From Winogradskyella undariae (GTDB lineage: Bacteria; Bacteroidota; Bacteroidia; Flavobacteriales; Flavobacteriaceae), in the NCBI RefSeq assembly GCF_013285155.1, contig NZ_JABTEL010000012.1:49425-113424 (forward strand): DNA of 64,000 nucleotides, given 5' to 3'. Positions within the stretch are counted from its first letter, which is position 1. Each line of letters opens with the position of its first letter. This document shows, one piece after another, positions 28,065 to 38,026 of this stretch. Position numbers and translations under genes: made by a program. The notes below the pieces were generated by a model. That model saw nothing but the letters and a program-made list of their open reading frames with translations, was not told the origin of the DNA and ran no database searches.

Positions 28065-28880
28065 ATGGATAAATTACCAAAAATTGGATTGCCTATTTTA
28101 ATAGGAGTTGTACTTTTAATCATAGTTTTAGCAAAATCAGCTGTCACGCTAGATTCTGGTCATGCTGGAGTTTTATACGAAACACTAAGTGATGGTGTAG
28201 ATCCAGAAAAAGCACCACTAGGTCCAGGGTTTCATGTTATTGCTCCATGGAATCGCGTCATCGATTATGAAACTCGTCAGCAAGAAGTTGCAGAAAAAAT
28301 GGCTGTATTATCATCTAACGGTTTAGATATTAAACTTGACGCTTCTATTCTCTATCAACCAGATGTTATAAGTTTAGGGAAGTTACACAATCAAAAGGGT
28401 GAGGATTATTTAAGTCGTGTGCTTCAGCCAGCCATTAGAAGTGCAGCAAGAAGTGTTGTTGGTCGTTACACACCTGAGCAGTTGTATTCAAGCAAAAGGG
28501 ATGCAATTCAAGAGGAAATCTATGAGGAAACTAAAAAATTAGTGGAGCCACAGTATATTCAACTTAACGATATTCTAATTAGAGATGTTACTTTACCTCC
28601 TACAATTAAAGAAGCTATTGAACGTAAATTAAGGCAAGAGCAAGAATCTTTAGAGTATGAGTTTAGACTTGAAAGTGCTAGAAAAGAAGCAGAAAAAGTA
28701 ATTATTGATGCGCAAGGTAAAGCAGATGCTAACCGTATATTAAGTGCATCATTAACGGATAAGATTCTTCAAGATAAAGGTATTGAAGCTACGGTAAAAC
28801 TTTCTGAGTCACCAAATAGTAAAACGATTATTATTGGTTCAGGTGAAAGTGGATTACCAATTATTTTAGGAAATCAATAA
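28065..28880 (+). CDS. Prohibitin-family SPFH membrane protein
   Basis: A 271-residue Band 7/SPFH protein with an N-terminal membrane anchor (about residues 7-25) and an SPFH domain (about 28-190) containing GPGFHVIAPWNRVIDYETRQQE and RDVTLPPTIKEAIERKL. A short coiled segment (about 188-225) follows. Prohibitins form ring assemblies that organise membranes and proteases. It lies 10 bp after the VWA-like gene, which suggests a shared function. No hflC/hflK protease partner is present nearby. Confidence 0.9.
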   Translation: MDKLPKIGLPILIGVVLLIIVLAKSAVTLDSGHAGVLYETLSDGVDPEKAPLGPGFHVIAPWNRVIDYETRQQEVAEKMAVLSSNGLDIKLDASILYQPDVISLGKLHNQKGEDYLSRVLQPAIRSAARSVVGRYTPEQLYSSKRDAIQEEIYEETKKLVEPQYIQLNDILIRDVTLPPTIKEAIERKLRQEQESLEYEFRLESARKEAEKVIIDAQGKADANRILSASLTDKILQDKGIEATVKLSESPNSKTIIIGSGESGLPIILGNQ

Positions 28881-28960
28881 TTAATATCCTTAAATATTAA
28901 ATTTTTGCTAAAACTTATATTTTAATCATGAAAAATAAGGTTTACTAAATTTTATTTATA

Positions 28961-28968
28961 GATATTTG
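28961..28968 (+). promoter_or_regulatory. hisG: Possible -7 box of the his operon
   Basis: GATATTTG (7 of 8 matches to TAnnTTTG) lies 19 bases before the leader-peptide ATG, giving a short leader. Confidence 0.35.
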
Positions 28969-28987
28969 TATTCACAAATTAGAACAC

Positions 28988-29041
28988 ATGACACTTATTC
29001 AATTTCATCATCATTTTCATACTAGCAATCAGGCGAGGTGA
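28988..29041 (+). CDS. hisL: His operon leader peptide
   Basis: A 17-codon reading frame, MTLIQFHHHFHTSNQAR, contains three consecutive histidine codons, then Phe and a fourth His. It stands 110 bases ahead of hisG and is followed by an intrinsic terminator. It has no function as a protein: ribosome stalling at the histidine codons when charged tRNA-His is scarce would signal starvation. The stop codon falls at the edge of the antiterminator segment (29029-29039), exactly where a non-stalled ribosome would mask it. Confidence 0.82.
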   Translation: MTLIQFHHHFHTSNQAR

Positions 29042-29112
29042 ATTTGTATTGAATAAAGTCAAGATATATATTAAAAACCCGTTTGAGAAATCAGATGGGT
29101 TTTTTGTTTTTT
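29029..29112 (+). promoter_or_regulatory. His attenuator: antiterminator and terminator
   Basis: The terminator hairpin is AAAAACCCGTTTGA (29073-29086), GAAA loop, TCAGATGGGTTTTT (29091-29104), fully paired with two wobbles, followed by T-rich sequence. The 5' arm (29077-29086) can instead pair with 29029-29039 (ten pairs, one bulged A), which would prevent the terminator. The two folds are mutually exclusive, and the leader-peptide stop decides between them. Confidence 0.8.
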
Positions 29113-29151
29113 AAATTCTAGCTGAAATCTTAGACATAACCAAAACTAAAA

Positions 29152-30009
29152 ATGAGTAAATTAAAAATTGCAGTTCAAAAATCAGGTCGTCTTAATGAAG
29201 ACTCAATGAAAATTTTAAAAGAGATTGGTATTTCTGTCGATAATGGAAAAGATCAGCTTAAAGCTTCAGCACGTAACTTTCCTTTAGAAGTATTTTATTT
29301 ACGAAATGGAGATATTCCACAATATTTAAGAGATGGCGTTGTAGATGCAGCTATTATTGGTGAAAATGTCTTAATTGAAAAAGGAAACGATCTTAAAATT
29401 GTAGAACGTTTAGGATTTTCAAAATGTAAAGTGTCTATTGCGGTACCAAAATCATCAAAAGCAAAAAGTTTAAAGGATTTAGATGGAAAGCGTATTGCTA
29501 CTTCTTACCCTAATACGGTAAATCAATTTTTAGAAAAAGAAGGTGTAAAAGCTAATTTGCACATTATTAATGGTTCTGTTGAAATTGCACCAAATATTGG
29601 GCTTGCAGATGGTATATGCGATATTGTATCGAGTGGAAGTACGTTATTCAAAAATGGATTAAAAGAAGTTCAGGTACTTTTAAAATCTGAAGCTGTTTTG
29701 GCGACTTCTCCTAAAATTTCAGAAGAAAACCAAGCGCTAATAGATAAGCTTCAATTCCGTTTAAAATCGGTTTTAAAAGGAAGAGAAAGCAAATATATTC
29801 TGTTAAACGCACCAAACGATAAGTTAGATGAAATTATAAGAATCCTTCCTGGAATGAACAGTCCGTCTATTTTACCATTAGCAAGAGAAGGTTGGAGTTC
29901 TATGCACTCAGTAATAGACAAAAATGATTTTTGGAATATTATTGACGAATTGAAAGCGAATGGTGCCGAAGGTATTTTAGTTTGCCCAATTGAAAATATG
30001 GTACTTTAA
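29152..30009 (+). CDS. hisG: ATP phosphoribosyltransferase, long form
   Basis: First and feedback-regulated step of histidine synthesis. At 285 residues it is the long HisG type, with a periplasmic-binding-protein-like catalytic part (about 1-205) and a C-terminal ACT-like regulatory domain (about 210-285). Signatures are KIAVQKSGRL at the start, RLGFSKCKVSIAVP near 88, and the phosphate-binding loop DIVSSGSTLFKNGLKE near 158. No separate hisZ is needed. It is the first structural gene of the operon, preceded by the attenuator. Confidence 0.95.
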   Translation: MSKLKIAVQKSGRLNEDSMKILKEIGISVDNGKDQLKASARNFPLEVFYLRNGDIPQYLRDGVVDAAIIGENVLIEKGNDLKIVERLGFSKCKVSIAVPKSSKAKSLKDLDGKRIATSYPNTVNQFLEKEGVKANLHIINGSVEIAPNIGLADGICDIVSSGSTLFKNGLKEVQVLLKSEAVLATSPKISEENQALIDKLQFRLKSVLKGRESKYILLNAPNDKLDEIIRILPGMNSPSILPLAREGWSSMHSVIDKNDFWNIIDELKANGAEGILVCPIENMVL

Positions 30010-30025
30010 TAATTTTAGTAAGTTT

Positions 30026-31312
<1,287 letters not shown>

Positions 31313-31318
31313 TTTAAC

Positions 31319-31363
31319 GTCACTTCGAGTGATTTCGAGGTAGGAGAAATTGTATCGAGAAGT
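31319..31363. repeat. CACTTCGAG-type repeat between hisD and hisC
   Basis: GTCACTTCGAGTG...TGTATCGAGAAGT, about 45 bases, with complementary ends able to form a hairpin. The same element recurs at 35188-35233 with only a few changes. Confidence 0.7.
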
Positions 31364-31370
31364 AATTAAA

Positions 31371-32414
31371 ATGAAAAATTTCAACTTAAATAATCTCATC
31401 AGAGATAACATTAAATCCATCAAGCCTTATTCTTCAGCAAGAGATGAATATAAGGATATTACTGACGGTATGGTTTTTATTGATGCCAATGAAAATCCTT
31501 TTAATACGGATGTGAATCGGTATCCAGATCCTCAACAAACCAATGTTAAAGCACGTTTATCTGAATTGAAACGTATCCCAATAAACAAAATTTTGTTAGG
31601 AAATGGGAGTGACGAAGTTTTAGATTTGATTTTTAGAGCTTTTTGTGAGCCTAATCGCGATAAAATTATCACATTGCCACCAACGTATGGTATGTACGAT
31701 GTTTTAGCGAATCTAAATGCGGTTGAAAATATAGAAGTTGAATTGCAGAAAGATTTTCAACCTAACATGGATGAAATATCGAGAGCAGTACAAACGCATA
31801 CAAAACTCTTGTTTTTATGTTCACCAAACAATCCTACGGCCAATAGTTTTGATGCGAAAAAGATTGAAGAATTAATTCGTAATTTTGAAGGTCTTGTGAT
31901 TATTGATGAAGCCTATATTGATTTTTCAGCAGAAGAAAGTTGGTTAAGTCGACTAGAAGAGTTTCCTAATTTAATAATTACACAAACCTTATCTAAAGCT
32001 TATGGTTTAGCAGGGATTCGTTTAGGGATTTGCTATGCTTCTCAAGAAATTATTGCGGTTTTAAATAAAATTAAACCGCCTTATAATATCAATCAACTCA
32101 CGCAAATTAAAGCCTTAGAGCGTTTAAATGAGACATTAGTTGTAGATAATGAAGTAAAAAGCATTATTCTAGAAAGAGGTATATTAAATGAAGCCTTAAA
32201 AACTATCAATTTTGTAACGGAAGTTTATCCTTCAGATGCTAACTTTATATTAGCAAAAGTAGATGATGCTAATAAACGCTATCAACAGTTGGTAGAAAAA
32301 GGAATTGTAGTTCGTAATAGAACTAATCAACCTTTGTGCGAAAATTGTTTACGATTTTCAGTAGGTACAAAAGAAGAGAATGAGACGTTAATTCAAATAT
32401 TAAAAGGATTGTAA
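31371..32414 (+). CDS. hisC: Histidinol-phosphate aminotransferase
   Basis: PLP enzyme converting imidazole acetol phosphate to histidinol phosphate. Fold-type I features include DANENPFNTDVNRYPDPQ near residue 41, LGNGSDEVLDL, CSPNNPTANSF near 147, DEAYIDF, the PLP lysine Lys209 in TLSKAYGLAGIR, and the C-terminal arginine in CLRFSVGT. The ATG at 31371 is chosen over an in-frame TTG at 31350, which lies inside the repeat. A length of 347 residues is normal. Confidence 0.95.
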   Translation: MKNFNLNNLIRDNIKSIKPYSSARDEYKDITDGMVFIDANENPFNTDVNRYPDPQQTNVKARLSELKRIPINKILLGNGSDEVLDLIFRAFCEPNRDKIITLPPTYGMYDVLANLNAVENIEVELQKDFQPNMDEISRAVQTHTKLLFLCSPNNPTANSFDAKKIEELIRNFEGLVIIDEAYIDFSAEESWLSRLEEFPNLIITQTLSKAYGLAGIRLGICYASQEIIAVLNKIKPPYNINQLTQIKALERLNETLVVDNEVKSIILERGILNEALKTINFVTEVYPSDANFILAKVDDANKRYQQLVEKGIVVRNRTNQPLCENCLRFSVGTKEENETLIQILKGL

Positions 32415-32419
32415 ATAAA

Positions 32420-32517
32420 CGTCACATCGAGTGAATTTTGACTTTTCAAAATTTATATCGAGATGTATATTATTCTCGATGCAATTTTTTTTAAATAGAA
32501 AATCACTTGAATTGACG
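32420..32517. repeat. CGTCA-bounded palindromic repeat between hisC and hisB
   Basis: The ends CGTCACATCGAGTGA and TCACTTGAATTGACG form an imperfect inverted repeat (12 of 15). Inside, ATCGAGTGAATTTTGA and CAAAATTTATATCGAGAT add a second hairpin. It belongs to the same class as the element at 56124-56230. Confidence 0.6.
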
Positions 32518-32553
32518 ACAATAATAAAACGTTAATTCAATTATCGTAACGTT

Positions 32554-32632
32554 TGTCATTACGTAATTGAAGTGGAATCCATAAATAAATTATTAATCTA
32601 AAATTAGATTTCTGCCAATGCAGGAATGACAG
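32554..32632. repeat. GTCATT-type repeat before hisB
   Basis: GTCATTACG...GGAATGAC ends are inverted around about 79 bases containing GGAATCC and an ATCTAAAATTAGAT palindrome. This resembles the widespread GTCATTGCGAGG-type flavobacterial intergenic repeat. Confidence 0.5.
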
Positions 32633-32638
32633 TAGCAT

Positions 32639-33772
32639 ATGAAACCAGTATTATTCATAGACAGAGACGGAACTTTAATTAAAGAACCTGCAGACGAACA
32701 AATTGATGGGTTTGAAAAATTAGAATTCTATCCAAAAGTATTTCAATATTTGAGTAAAATCGCTAAAGAATTAAATTTTGAAATTGTGATGATTACCAAC
32801 CAAGATGGTTTAGGGACGGAAGTATATCCTGAAGATACATTTTGGCCTGTTCATAATTTCGTTCTAAAGACTTTTGAAGCAGAAGGTGTTGTTTTTAAGG
32901 AACAATTTATAGACCGAACGTTTGCAAAAGATAATGCACCTACACGTAAACCAAATACAGGCTTATTAACAAAGTATTTTTCTGAAGATTATGATCTAAA
33001 GAATTCATTTGTTATTGGAGATAGACTTACAGATGTTGAATTAGCGAAAAACCTTGGTGCTAAGGGGATTTTTATTAATGATAATACCAATTTAGGAACT
33101 GATGAAGTTACCGTTAGCAATAAGGATTTGGAAGAATTTATAGCTTTAGAAACAAACGATTGGGAAGTGATTTATAAGTTTCTTAAAACTACGGAACGCG
33201 TAGGAAGTATTGAAAGAAACACTAACGAAACTAAAATTAAGATCGATTTAAATCTTGATGGCACAGGGAAAAGTAATATTGATACCGGAATTGCATTTTT
33301 CGATCATATGCTCGATCAGATTTCTCGTCACGGACAACTCGATTTAAATATAAAAGTTGATGGAGATTTAGAGGTTGATGAACACCACACTATTGAAGAT
33401 ACAGCTATTGCTTTAGGTGAATTGTTTGCGACAACTTTAGGTAATAAATTAGGTATTGAACGTTACGGATTCTCTTTACCAATGGACGATTGTTTAGCAC
33501 AGGTTGGTATTGACTTTGGAGGTCGTAATTGGCTTGTTTGGGAGGCTGAATTTAAACGTGAAATGATTGGTAAAATGCCAACAGAAATGTTTTTTCACTT
33601 TTTTAAATCGTTTACAGACGGCGCAAAGTGTAACCTAAATATTAAAGTAGAAGGTAATAACGAACATCATAAAATTGAAGCTATTTTTAAAGCGTTTGCA
33701 AAAGCGATTAAAATGGCTGTAAAACAAGATGTTGAAAAAATGATTTTACCTAGTACTAAGGGAATGTTATAA
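32639..33772 (+). CDS. hisB: HisB bifunctional histidinol-phosphatase / IGP dehydratase
   Basis: Fusion of 377 residues catalysing two steps of histidine synthesis. The N-terminal HAD phosphatase (about 1-165) has FIDRDGTLI (Asp8, Asp10), the zinc-loop region and KPNTGLL, then [17 protein letters not shown]. The C-terminal imidazoleglycerol-phosphate dehydratase (about 185-377) carries [27 protein letters not shown] and the manganese-ligand histidines in [15 protein letters not shown]. The gap before it is 224 bp and filled by repeats. Confidence 0.95.
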   Translation: MKPVLFIDRDGTLIKEPADEQIDGFEKLEFYPKVFQYLSKIAKELNFEIVMITNQDGLGTEVYPEDTFWPVHNFVLKTFEAEGVVFKEQFIDRTFAKDNAPTRKPNTGLLTKYFSEDYDLKNSFVIGDRLTDVELAKNLGAKGIFINDNTNLGTDEVTVSNKDLEEFIALETNDWEVIYKFLKTTERVGSIERNTNETKIKIDLNLDGTGKSNIDTGIAFFDHMLDQISRHGQLDLNIKVDGDLEVDEHHTIEDTAIALGELFATTLGNKLGIERYGFSLPMDDCLAQVGIDFGGRNWLVWEAEFKREMIGKMPTEMFFHFFKSFTDGAKCNLNIKVEGNNEHHKIEAIFKAFAKAIKMAVKQDVEKMILPSTKGML

Positions 33773-33781
33773 AAACTGTCA

Positions 33782-34363
33782 ATGAAACTATCAATAGTAA
33801 ATTACGGCGCAGGAAACATTAAAAGCATACAATTTGCTTTTCAACGTTTAGGATACGAAGCTATTTTAACTGATAATCCAGAAGAAATTAAAACATCAGA
33901 TAAAGTAATTTTCCCAGGGGTTGGTGAAGCAAGTTCTGCCATGATTAAATTACAACAAAGTGGTTTAGATCAATTAATTCCAACGTTAAAACAACCCGTT
34001 TTAGGGATTTGTTTAGGCATGCAATTAATGTGTAAACATAGTGAAGAAGGTGATACCAAAGGTCTTGGTATTTTTGATGTGAATGTAAAACGATTTTCAA
34101 ATGAAGTAAAAGTGCCACAAATGGGATGGAATACCATTTCTAACTTAAAATCTGATTTATTTAAAGGCATTAAAGAAAAAGAGCATATGTATTTGGTGCA
34201 TAGTTACTACGCAGAACAATGTGAGGAATCTATTGCAACTTCAGATTACGAATTAGAATATGCTTCAGCATTAGAGAATGGTAATTTTTATGGTGTACAA
34301 TTTCATCCTGAAAAAAGTAGTAAAGCCGGTGAGCAATTGTTGAAGAATTTTATTGAACTTTAA
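33782..34363 (+). CDS. hisH: Imidazole glycerol phosphate synthase, glutaminase subunit
   Basis: Class I glutamine amidotransferase of 193 residues that makes ammonia for HisF. The catalytic triad is visible: Cys77 in LGICLGMQLM, and His175 and Glu177 in QFHPEKSS. NYGAGNIKSI lies at the start and PQMGWNTI near 115. It begins 9 bp after hisB, so the two are translationally close. Confidence 0.95.
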   Translation: MKLSIVNYGAGNIKSIQFAFQRLGYEAILTDNPEEIKTSDKVIFPGVGEASSAMIKLQQSGLDQLIPTLKQPVLGICLGMQLMCKHSEEGDTKGLGIFDVNVKRFSNEVKVPQMGWNTISNLKSDLFKGIKEKEHMYLVHSYYAEQCEESIATSDYELEYASALENGNFYGVQFHPEKSSKAGEQLLKNFIEL

Positions 34364-34386
34364 GATTTTAAAACATTAATAAATAT

Positions 34387-34410
34387 CACCTTGAGCGGAG
34401 TCGAAAGGTC
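34387..34410. repeat. CACCTTGAGCGGAGTCGAAAGGTC repeat before hisA
   Basis: A compact hairpin-forming element, CCTTGAGC...GTCGAAAGG, of the common Bacteroidota intergenic repeat class, in the hisH-hisA gap. Confidence 0.6.
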
Positions 34411-34464
34411 TTGACAGAAATAGTTATTAATTAAAAAAGAAATTCCATTTTAGTGGAAAATGTT

Positions 34465-35181
34465 ATGAGAATAATCCCAGCCATAGATATTATTGACGGA
34501 AAATGTGTGCGTTTAACCAAAGGCGATTACGACACAAAAAAAATATATAACGAGAATCCTTTAGAAGTCGCAAAAGCTTTTGAAGATGCAGGGATTCAGT
34601 ATTTACACGTTGTAGATTTAGATGGTGCAAAAGCGAGTCATATAGTTAATTATAAAGTGCTTGAAAAAATTGCAACCCAAACAAATTTAAAAATTGATTT
34701 TGGCGGAGGATTAAAATCTGATGAAGATTTAAAAATAGCATTTCAATCTGGTGCAAATCAAATTACAGGTGGAAGTATTGCTGTTAAAAACCCTGAAGTA
34801 TTTGAAGGTTGGATTTCTAAATTTGGCTCAGACAAAATAATTCTTGGAGCAGATTGTAATAATGAAAAAATTGCAATTAGTGGTTGGCAAGAAGAAAGTG
34901 ATTTAGAAGTGATTCCATTTATTAAAGACTATCAATCTAAAGGAATTACAGATGTTATTTGTACTGATATTTCAAAAGACGGAATGTTAGAAGGTCCTTC
35001 TTTTGAGCTTTATAAGCGCATTTTAGAAAGTGCGAAAGCTATTAAGTTAATAGCTTCTGGCGGAATTTCTAAATTTGATGAATTACCAAAATTATTAGAA
35101 ATGGGCTGTGACGGTGTCATCATTGGAAAAGCAATCTATGAAAATAGAATTAGCCTAAAAGAATTAGAACAATTTCTATAG
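34465..35181 (+). CDS. hisA: ProFAR isomerase
   Basis: Beta/alpha-barrel sugar isomerase of histidine synthesis, 238 residues. [14 protein letters not shown] carries the first catalytic aspartate (Asp8), and [21 protein letters not shown] and [12 protein letters not shown] are the phosphate and second catalytic regions. The ATG at 34465 is preferred over an in-frame GTG four codons upstream. It is homologous to HisF and likely arose by duplication, as is known for this pair. Confidence 0.95.
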   Translation: MRIIPAIDIIDGKCVRLTKGDYDTKKIYNENPLEVAKAFEDAGIQYLHVVDLDGAKASHIVNYKVLEKIATQTNLKIDFGGGLKSDEDLKIAFQSGANQITGGSIAVKNPEVFEGWISKFGSDKIILGADCNNEKIAISGWQEESDLEVIPFIKDYQSKGITDVICTDISKDGMLEGPSFELYKRILESAKAIKLIASGGISKFDELPKLLEMGCDGVIIGKAIYENRISLKELEQFL

Positions 35182-35187
35182 CCAATC

Positions 35188-35233
35188 GTCACTTCGAGTG
35201 GTTTTGAGTTACGAAAAAATTGTATCGAGAAGT
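35188..35233. repeat. CACTTCGAG-type repeat between hisA and hisF
   Basis: Second copy of the element at 31319-31363, GTCACTTCGAGTG...TGTATCGAGAAGT. Confidence 0.7.
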
Positions 35234-35290
35234 AAATGCTTTGTATAATTATTATAGAAAAATTGATTTTTAAAATCACATAAATTAATG

Positions 35291-35308
35291 TTTCTACTTA
35301 GGTAGAAA
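35291..35308 (+). promoter_or_regulatory. Hairpin in the hisF leader
   Basis: TTTCTAC-TTAG-GTAGAAA, a perfect 7-bp stem 14 bases upstream of the hisF ATG. It lacks a T-run, so it is not a terminator; it may tune translation. Confidence 0.4.
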
Positions 35309-35322
35309 TAACAACAAAACAG

Positions 35323-36078
35323 ATGTTAACAAAACGAATAGTCCCTTGTTTAGATATTAAAAACGGAAGAACTGTAAAAGGAGTTAATTTTGTAGACTTA
35401 AGAGATGCAGGAGATCCTGTAGTTTTAGCAAAACAATATGCCGATTTAGGAGCTGATGAACTGGTGTTTTTAGACATCGCTGCAACCTTAGAAAACAGAA
35501 AAACCATGCATGATATGGTTTTAAAAGTCGCAGAACAAGTTAATATTCCTTTTACAGTTGGTGGCGGAATTTCTTCTATAGAAGATGTCGATAATCTGTT
35601 GCATTGTGGTGCAGATAAAGTGTCTATTAATTCTTCCGCTGTAAAACGACCAGAATTAATTAATGAGCTTTCAGAAAAATTTGGAAGTCAATGTGTTGTA
35701 GTTGCTATCGATGCAAAAGAAGTTGATGGCGAGTGGCTTGTACATTTAGCAGGAGGCACAATTCCGACAGAATTAAATTTATTCGATTGGGCAAAAGAAG
35801 TAGAACAACGCGGAGCAGGTGAAATTTTATTTACATCAATGAATCATGATGGTACAAAAGCTGGTTTTGCAAATGAGGCTTTGGCTAAGTTGTCAGATTT
35901 GGTAAATATTCCAATTATAGCTTCTGGTGGCGCAGGAACCATTCAACATTTTGTAGATACTTTTAAAGACGGAAAAGCAGATGCAGCATTGGCTGCTAGT
36001 GTATTTCACTTTGGCGAAATTCCAATATTAGAATTAAAAGAAGAATTAAGAATAAAGGGCATACCTGTAAGAATATAG
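35323..36078 (+). CDS. hisF: Imidazole glycerol phosphate synthase, cyclase subunit
   Basis: Beta/alpha-barrel enzyme of 251 residues that, with HisH, makes imidazole glycerol phosphate and AICAR. The catalytic aspartates are Asp11 ([15 protein letters not shown]) and Asp130 ([10 protein letters not shown]). Phosphate-binding loops include [11 protein letters not shown] and [13 protein letters not shown]. The start is the ATG at 35323. The hisA-hisF gap of about 140 bp holds a repeat and a small hairpin. Confidence 0.96.
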   Translation: MLTKRIVPCLDIKNGRTVKGVNFVDLRDAGDPVVLAKQYADLGADELVFLDIAATLENRKTMHDMVLKVAEQVNIPFTVGGGISSIEDVDNLLHCGADKVSINSSAVKRPELINELSEKFGSQCVVVAIDAKEVDGEWLVHLAGGTIPTELNLFDWAKEVEQRGAGEILFTSMNHDGTKAGFANEALAKLSDLVNIPIIASGGAGTIQHFVDTFKDGKADAALAASVFHFGEIPILELKEELRIKGIPVRI

Positions 36079-36150
36079 CAAAAATATTACTTAGATATAT
36101 CTTACAATCAACCCCAAATAAAATAGTCGATGAGACGAAATTAATATATT

Positions 36151-36753
36151 ATGAACGTAGATTTCAATAAAAATCCAGATGGATTAGTGCCTGCTATTAT
36201 TCAAGATAATAACACAGACAAAGTATTAATGTTAGGTTACATGAATGCTGAAGCGCTTAAAAAAACATTAGAGTCTAAATTAGTCACTTTTTTTAGTAGA
36301 ACAAAGCAACGTCTTTGGACTAAAGGTGAAGAAAGCGGTAATGTTTTAAATTTAGTAGATATTAAATTAGATTGCGATAGTGATTCTTTATTAATAAAAG
36401 TAAATCCAAAAGGCCCAACATGTCACAAAGGAACTGATACGTGTTGGAACCAAGATAATGTAACATCTTACGGTTTTATTTCTGAATTAGAGAGCACCAT
36501 TGAATCTCGTATAAATGCTGCTGATTCAGAAAAGTCATATGTTGCATCTTTATTTGCAAAGGGGATTAATAAGATCGCTCAAAAAGTAGGGGAAGAGGCT
36601 GTAGAAGTTGTTATTGAAGCAAAAGACGATAATGATCACTTATTTTTAGAAGAAAGTGCAGATTTATTATTTCATTACCTAATGTTATTGCAAGCCAAAG
36701 GTTTTAAAATTGATGATGTTGTGTCTGTATTGAAATTAAGAAATAAAAAATAG
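36151..36753 (+). CDS. hisI: HisIE: phosphoribosyl-AMP cyclohydrolase / ATP pyrophosphatase
   Basis: Fused HisI-HisE of 200 residues catalysing the second and third steps of the pathway. The HisI domain (about 1-105) has TLESKLVTFFSRTKQRLWTK and metal ligands in DIKLDCDSDSLL and GPTCHKGTDTCW. The HisE domain (about 112-200) is a MazG-like helical pyrophosphohydrolase with KVGEEAVEVVIEAK and ESADLLFHYLMLL. It is the last his gene; truA follows after 46 bp. Confidence 0.95.
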   Translation: MNVDFNKNPDGLVPAIIQDNNTDKVLMLGYMNAEALKKTLESKLVTFFSRTKQRLWTKGEESGNVLNLVDIKLDCDSDSLLIKVNPKGPTCHKGTDTCWNQDNVTSYGFISELESTIESRINAADSEKSYVASLFAKGINKIAQKVGEEAVEVVIEAKDDNDHLFLEESADLLFHYLMLLQAKGFKIDDVVSVLKLRNKK

Positions 36754-36799
36754 ACATTGCTTTTAGAGTCATTAATAAATTAGAGTTCCTCATTATTAT

Positions 36800-37585
36800 A
36801 TGTTTGATAAACGTTTTTATTACCTTATTAAAATTCAGTATTTAGGCTATCGTTTTCATGGTTGGCAAAAACAACCCGATGTTAAGACGGTACACCTTAT
36901 GATAGACCGTACATTGAAATATATTCTTCAAGATACAAGGTTTAAAACTTTAGGAGCAGGTAGAACAGATGCTATGGTGTCTGCAAATGAAGCGGCTTTA
37001 GAGTTATTTATTTATAATGAACCGATTCAAGATTTTGATGAATTTTTAGCGCTCTTTAATCATAATTTACCACAAGATATACGTGCGTTATCCATTAAAG
37101 AAGTTGATAAGAAATTTAATATCATTCAAGATTCTAAGTTAAAGGAATACCACTATGTGTTTTCAGAAGGTCAGAAAAACCATCCGTTTTGTGCACCAAT
37201 TATGACGACTATTTTAGAACCTTTAGATGTTGAGTTAATGAAAAAAGGTGCACAGTTATTTTTGGGGACTCATAATTTTAAAACCTATTGTTACCGTGCA
37301 ACAGATAAAGGAGAATATATTAGAACTATTGAAGGCTGTGAGCTAGTTGAAAATGATATTTATACGGCTAGCTTTTTTCCAGAGAAATCTTACGTGCTTA
37401 AAGTTGTAGGTAAGGGATTTATGCGGAATCAAATCCGGTTAATGTTTGGCTGCTTAATAAAGTTAGGTAGAGGGGATCTTACTTTAGAGTATATTGAAGA
37501 AACTTTAAAATATGAGAGTACTGAAGTTATGGATTATATTGCTCCAGCTTCAGGATTAATCTTACATTCTGTAAATTTTGAATAA
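36800..37585 (+). CDS. TruA-family pseudouridine synthase paralogue
   Basis: A 261-residue protein of the TruA fold. The N-terminal KIQYLGYRFHGWQKQP and the catalytic aspartate in LGAGRTDAMVSA (Asp57) are present. However, the standard GRTDAGVHA loop is changed after Asp-Ala (Met for Gly, Ser for His). FMRNQIRLMFGCLIKLGRG is the C-terminal RNA-binding signature. The family modifies positions 38-40 of the tRNA anticodon arm; whether this divergent form does the same is open. A canonical TruA may exist elsewhere in the genome. Confidence 0.85.
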   Translation: MFDKRFYYLIKIQYLGYRFHGWQKQPDVKTVHLMIDRTLKYILQDTRFKTLGAGRTDAMVSANEAALELFIYNEPIQDFDEFLALFNHNLPQDIRALSIKEVDKKFNIIQDSKLKEYHYVFSEGQKNHPFCAPIMTTILEPLDVELMKKGAQLFLGTHNFKTYCYRATDKGEYIRTIEGCELVENDIYTASFFPEKSYVLKVVGKGFMRNQIRLMFGCLIKLGRGDLTLEYIEETLKYESTEVMDYIAPASGLILHSVNFE

Positions 37586-37621
37586 AAAAAGGTATACAAT
37601 TTAAATTGTATACCTTTTTTT
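37584..37621. terminator. Perfect palindromic terminator after the his/truA run
   Basis: A 24-bp perfect palindrome (37591-37614, GGTATACAATTT and its complement) is flanked by an A7 and a T-run. It starts within the truA stop codon. Confidence 0.85.
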
Positions 37622-37804
37622 AAACTATAAATTAATACTGATTATTTATAATCTAGTATTTAGTAAATTCTTATGTGAAATAAATATATCAATTCATTAA
37701 TCTATTAAAACTCTATAAGAGAACCAAATTGTCCCCATCTATTTTGTAGTTTAAAAGATGTCATGGAATATAAATTTCAAAAGAAATTGATAAAATGTTT
37801 GTGC

Positions 37805-38026
37805 TTATTCAGCAACGTGTAATTTAGGTTCTTTATCTACAAATTTCCCATTTACAGATTCTCCTAAAATAATAACTTCTTTAGAGCGTTCGTACATTTT
37901 AATAGCACGATGCATCTGTAATTTGGTGCCACTGTAAAGTTTTACACCTGATTTTGAGCCTTTGTTTCTTATTTCAATATAGAAACCGTCTTTGAGTGCT
38001 GTTGGTCTTGTTGCTGGTCTACCCAT
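37805..38026 (-). CDS. Small conserved-looking basic protein, function unknown
   Basis: A 73-residue basic protein starting MGRPATRPTALKDGFYIEIR, with no signal peptide or membrane segment. The N-terminus is rich in Gly, Arg and Pro, the middle is beta-like (SGVKLYSGTKLQMHRAIKMY), and the rest is short. It may bind nucleic acid, but no known family is recognised. It is convergent with truA. The gap from 37622 to 37804 shows nothing. Confidence 0.6.
   Translation of the reverse strand: MGRPATRPTALKDGFYIEIRNKGSKSGVKLYSGTKLQMHRAIKMYERSKEVIILGESVNGKFVDKEPKLHVAE

Noticed and set aside
31350..31370. A TTG start for hisC, upstream of the ATG at 31371.
   Set aside because: It lies inside the intergenic repeat and adds seven residues absent from the family; the ATG at 31371 fits the normal N-terminus.
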